64,000 nt of DNA from Regnicoccus_A sp014224355 (GTDB lineage Bacteria; Cyanobacteriota; Cyanobacteriia; PCC-6307; Cyanobiaceae): the NCBI RefSeq assembly GCF_050920705.1, contig NZ_CP154799.1, positions 1,736,001-1,800,000 on the forward strand, written 5' to 3'. The position numbers and the translations under genes were made by a program. The notes under the pieces are model-generated. The model was not told the DNA's origin. It saw only the letters and a list, made by a program, of their open reading frames with translations, and ran no database searches. Below are positions 60,791-64,000 of the stretch, in pieces (positions within the stretch are counted from its first letter, which is position 1; the number at the start of each line of letters is the position of its first letter).

Positions 60791-63700
60791 ATGACGGCAC
60801 TGGCAGGCGGGACGGCGGCGGCAGCGATGACGGGGACCCAGAGGATCGGGTTTCTGGAGCGCCTCCATGGCCCTGGCCGTCCTGTGCTGGTTTTTGACGG
60901 CGCCACCGGCACCTCGCTGCAGCAGATGAACCTGAATGCCGAGGATTTCGGCGGCGCAGCCCTCGAGGGCTGCAACGAGAACCTGGTGATCACCCGCCCT
61001 GATGTCGTGCAGGCGGTGCACCGTCAGTTTCTCGAGGCTGGCTGCGATGTGATCGAAACCGACACCTTCGGTGCCGCCTCGATTGTGCTGGCGGAATACG
61101 GACTCGAGGATCAGGCCTTCGCCCTCAACCAGCGGGCCGCTGTGCTGGCCCGTGAGATGGCCGACCGCTACAGCACCTCCACCAAGCCCCGTTTCGTGGC
61201 GGGCTCGATGGGCCCCACCACGAAGTTGCCCACCCTGGGCCACATCGACTTCGACACGATGAAGGCCTCCTTCCGTGAGCAGGCGGCGGGATTGCTGGCC
61301 GGCGATGTCGATCTGTTCATCGTGGAGACCTGCCAGGACGTTCTGCAGATCAAAGCGGCACTTCAGGGACTGGAGGAGGCCTTCGAGGCGGCGGGCGAGC
61401 GCAGGCCGTTGATGGTTTCGGTCACGATGGAAACCACCGGCACGATGCTGGTGGGCTCGGACATCGCCGCGGTGGTCTCGATCCTGGAGCCCTTCCCGAT
61501 CGATGTGCTCGGGCTCAACTGCGCCACCGGTCCGGAGCAGATGAAGGCGCACATCCGCTACCTGAGCGAGCACAGTCCGTTCGTGATCAGTTGCATTCCC
61601 AACGCCGGACTTCCGGAGAACGTGGGAGGCGTGGCCCATTACCGTCTCACCCCCCTGGAACTGCGGCTGCAGTTGCTGCATTTCGTTGAGGATCTGGGGG
61701 TCCAGGTGATCGGTGGTTGCTGCGGGACCACCCCCAGCCACATTGCGGCCCTCGCCGAGCTGGCGGTGGATCTCCACCCCAGACCCCGCCCGGTGCGGCT
61801 GCCGGAGCAACGGCGGCAGCGGCCGGCCCTGCAGTGCGAACCGGCGGCGGCCTCGATTTACGGCATCACGCCGTATCACCAGGACAACTCCTTCCTGATC
61901 ATCGGCGAGAGGCTCAATGCCAGCGGCTCTCGAAAGGCGCGTGATCTGCTCAATGCCGAGGACTGGGATGGGTTGGTGGCCCTCGCCCGGGGCCAGATCA
62001 AGGAGAATGCCCATGTTCTTGATGTCAACGTCGACTATGTCGGCCGCGATGGCGAGAAAGACATGCACGACCTGGTCAGTCGCCTGGTCACCAATGTGAA
62101 TCTTCCGTTGATGCTGGATTCAACGGAGTGGCAGAAGATGGAAGCCGGCCTCAAGGTGGCTGGAGGCAAGTGCATCCTCAACTCCACCAACTACGAAGAC
62201 GGCGATGAGCGCTTCTTCAAGGTGTTGGATCTGGCTCGCCGCTATGGCGCGGGCGTGGTGGTGGGAACCATCGACGAGGAGGGCATGGCCCGCACAGCTG
62301 AGCGGAAATTCGCCATTGCCCAACGGGCCTACCGGGACGCCCTCGAGTATGGAATTCCGGCCCATGAGATCTTCTACGACCCCCTGGCTCTGCCCATCTC
62401 CACAGGCATCGAGGAAGACCGCCGCAATGCCGTCGCCACGATCGAAGCCATCCGCAGGATTCGCGCCAGCCTGCCCGGAGTTCATGTGGTTCTGGGGGTG
62501 AGCAATGTGAGCTTCGGGCTCTCCCCCGCCGCACGGATCGTGCTCAATTCCGTCTTCCTGCACGACTGCTGTGAAGCCGGCATGGATGCCGCCATCGTCA
62601 GCCCTGCCAAGATCCTGCCGCTTGCCAAGATCAGCGGGGAGCATCAGCAGGTCTGCCGGGATCTGATCCACGACCGCCGTCGTTTCGAGTCGGAGCAGGT
62701 GGGCGCGATCTGCACCTACGACCCGCTCACGGTTCTCACTGGACTGTTTGAGGGGGTGAGCGCCAAGGAGGCCAGGGCATCGGGGCCCAGCCTGGCCGAT
62801 CTGCCCGTGGAGGAACGGCTGCGCCAACACATCATCGATGGCGAGCGCATCGGACTGGAGCCTGCCCTTGAGGAGGCCATGGCCAACCACCCACCGCTTC
62901 AGATCATCAACACCTTTCTGCTCGATGGCATGAAGGTGGTGGGGGAGCTGTTCGGCTCCGGACAGATGCAACTCCCCTTCGTGCTTCAGAGCGCTGAAAC
63001 GATGAAGGCGGCGGTGGCCTATCTCGAGCCCCACATGGAGAAGGTGGAGGGAGAGAGCAGTGCCAAGGGAAAATTCCTGATCGCCACCGTTAAGGGCGAT
63101 GTGCACGATATCGGGAAGAATCTGGTTGACATCATCCTGACGAATAATGGTTATGAAGTGATCAATCTCGGCATCAAGCAGGGGGTGGAGGCTATCATCG
63201 AAGCCCAGCGGCTGCACCAGGCAGACTGCATCGCCATGAGTGGGCTGCTGGTGAAATCCACAGCATTCATGAAAGACAATCTCCAGGCCTTCAACGAGGC
63301 GGGCATCACCGCTCCGGTGATCCTCGGCGGAGCAGCCCTCACTCCCCGCTTCGTGCAGAAGGATTGCCGCTCCGTCTACAACGGCCAGGTGATCTATGGC
63401 CGCGATGCCTTCGCCGATCTGCGCTTCATGGATGCGCTCTCGGATGCCCGCAAGGCCGGTCAGTGGGATGACCAGCTCGGATTCCTCGCCGGTGCCCCTG
63501 CGGGTCTGGGCCTTGAGGTGGAGCTCGAGCCAGCGGCTGAGCCCAGAGCCACTGCCGCTGAAGGGGTAAGTCTGGACGATCAGCCCACGCCCGCAAAATC
63601 CGGCGCCCCCGAAATCACCAGCGATCGCTCCGCGGCGGTGCCGGAGGAGCCCGCTGTGGAACCTCCCTTTCTGGGCAGTCGCCTGATCCATGAGGGTGAG

Positions 63701-64000
63701 ATTCCGCTCGATGAGGTGTTCGCCTACCTCGATCGCAACGCCCTCTTCGCCGGCCAGTGGCAGCTGCGCAAGAGCCAGGACCAGAGCCGTCAGGCCTACG
63801 AGGCGATGCTGGTGGACAAGGCCGAGCCGGTGCTGCAGAGCTGGATCGAGCGTTGCCAGCGGGAGGCCCTGCTCACGCCCCGGGTCGCTTATGGCTATTT
63901 CCCCTGCGGCCGCGATGGCAATGCGCTGGTGGTGTTTGATCCCGTGAACACCACCCGGGTGCTCGGCCGCTTCGAACTGCCCCGTCAGCGGGGCGGCAAC
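60791..64000 (+). CDS. metH: Cobalamin-dependent methionine synthase (5' part, runs off window)
   Basis: The first 1070 residues of a protein of about 1200. Start ATG 60791; ATG 60827 (MTGTQRIGFLERLHGPGRP) is an alternative. Domains: homocysteine-binding (VFDGATGTSLQQ, GLNCATG, and the Cys pair in GGCCGTTP), methyltetrahydrofolate-binding (RLNASGSRKARD, then DVNVDYVGRDG), and the cobalamin module with the cap (PLQIINTFLLDGMKVVGELF) and the DVHDIGKN ligand motif (His772). The activation domain has begun at the right edge. The enzyme methylates homocysteine. The frame is open all the way through what is visible. Confidence 0.97.
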   Translation, partial: MTALAGGTAAAAMTGTQRIGFLERLHGPGRPVLVFDGATGTSLQQMNLNAEDFGGAALEGCNENLVITRPDVVQAVHRQFLEAGCDVIETDTFGAASIVLAEYGLEDQAFALNQRAAVLAREMADRYSTSTKPRFVAGSMGPTTKLPTLGHIDFDTMKASFREQAAGLLAGDVDLFIVETCQDVLQIKAALQGLEEAFEAAGERRPLMVSVTMETTGTMLVGSDIAAVVSILEPFPIDVLGLNCATGPEQMKAHIRYLSEHSPFVISCIPNAGLPENVGGVAHYRLTPLELRLQLLHFVEDLGVQVIGGCCGTTPSHIAALAELAVDLHPRPRPVRLPEQRRQRPALQCEPAAASIYGITPYHQDNSFLIIGERLNASGSRKARDLLNAEDWDGLVALARGQIKENAHVLDVNVDYVGRDGEKDMHDLVSRLVTNVNLPLMLDSTEWQKMEAGLKVAGGKCILNSTNYEDGDERFFKVLDLARRYGAGVVVGTIDEEGMARTAERKFAIAQRAYRDALEYGIPAHEIFYDPLALPISTGIEEDRRNAVATIEAIRRIRASLPGVHVVLGVSNVSFGLSPAARIVLNSVFLHDCCEAGMDAAIVSPAKILPLAKISGEHQQVCRDLIHDRRRFESEQVGAICTYDPLTVLTGLFEGVSAKEARASGPSLADLPVEERLRQHIIDGERIGLEPALEEAMANHPPLQIINTFLLDGMKVVGELFGSGQMQLPFVLQSAETMKAAVAYLEPHMEKVEGESSAKGKFLIATVKGDVHDIGKNLVDIILTNNGYEVINLGIKQGVEAIIEAQRLHQADCIAMSGLLVKSTAFMKDNLQAFNEAGITAPVILGGAALTPRFVQKDCRSVYNGQVIYGRDAFADLRFMDALSDARKAGQWDDQLGFLAGAPAGLGLEVELEPAAEPRATAAEGVSLDDQPTPAKSGAPEITSDRSAAVPEEPAVEPPFLGSRLIHEGEIPLDEVFAYLDRNALFAGQWQLRKSQDQSRQAYEAMLVDKAEPVLQSWIERCQREALLTPRVAYGYFPCGRDGNALVVFDPVNTTRVLGRFELPRQRGGN

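Overview
The window is an ordinary chromosomal stretch from a high-GC picocyanobacterium, most likely Cyanobium or a cluster-5 Synechococcus. The case rests on genes limited to or typical of oxygenic phototrophs: thf1/psb29, psaK, a one-helix high-light-inducible protein, the cyanobacterial-type hfq, hemJ, cobN and several cyanobacterial DUF families (DUF1830, DUF2499, DUF3593, DUF3110, DUF1257, DUF1995, DUF4330). Genes are tightly packed, no gap exceeds about 300 bases, and many neighbours overlap by 1-14 bases. HIP1 palindromes (GCGATCGC) are scattered throughout. There is one tRNA (Ser, GGA). I saw no transposon, prophage, CRISPR array or rRNA. The genus is an inference; the cyanobacterial origin is secure.

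Layout. 1-5.3 kb: photosystem II repair and proteolysis genes (thf1, clpP, ftsH) with two small cyanobacterial proteins and a MacB-like permease. 5.3-12.7 kb: central metabolism (pyk, ilvA, dxs) with mazG-like, yggT and scpB. 12.7-16.2 kb: photosynthetic small membrane proteins (psaK, DUF3593/DUF2499 pair, hli), csaB, a PrxQ-type peroxiredoxin and rpmB. 16.3-21.8 kb: htpG, two ferredoxins of different types, hisZ, an inositol-monophosphatase-family gene and tRNA-Ser. 21.9-29.4 kb: pstCAB phosphate transporter, then dnaK-dnaJ, DUF3110 and murQ. 29.4-34.4 kb: mtnP, a cyclophilin, ribBA, argC, purN. 34.4-38.3 kb: DUF1257, an M61 peptidase, a peptidoglycan amidase and a possible lytic-transglycosylase-like protein. 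38.5-45 kb: pgi, the formaldehyde-detoxification pair frmA-fghA, leuS and hfq. 45-51.5 kb: dapF with an unusual Cys-rich tail, a cysteine desulfurase, DUF1995, DUF4330, dacB, a glutamine-rich coiled-coil protein and coaD. 51.6-64 kb: a flavin reductase-like protein, uvrC, hemJ, a PHP-domain protein, cobN, ilvE and the start of metH.

The strongest unusual signal is that six otherwise well-conserved genes (pstC, dnaK, murQ, purN, the cysteine desulfurase and dacB) are each broken by a single missing base, in or next to a short G or C run; adding one base restores the expected protein every time. That looks like systematic indel error in the sequence rather than biology, and a reader should treat these as probably intact genes. 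A seventh similar case may explain why ribBA lacks a usable start. The most interesting biological candidates are the DapF C-terminal cysteine cluster, which is followed with overlapping stop/start codons by a cysteine desulfurase; the hfq/dapF divergent pair, whose start codons lie only 12 bases apart; a PrxQ with a twin-arginine leader and no normal resolving cysteine; and a structured inverted repeat in the largest gap (18.5-18.8 kb).
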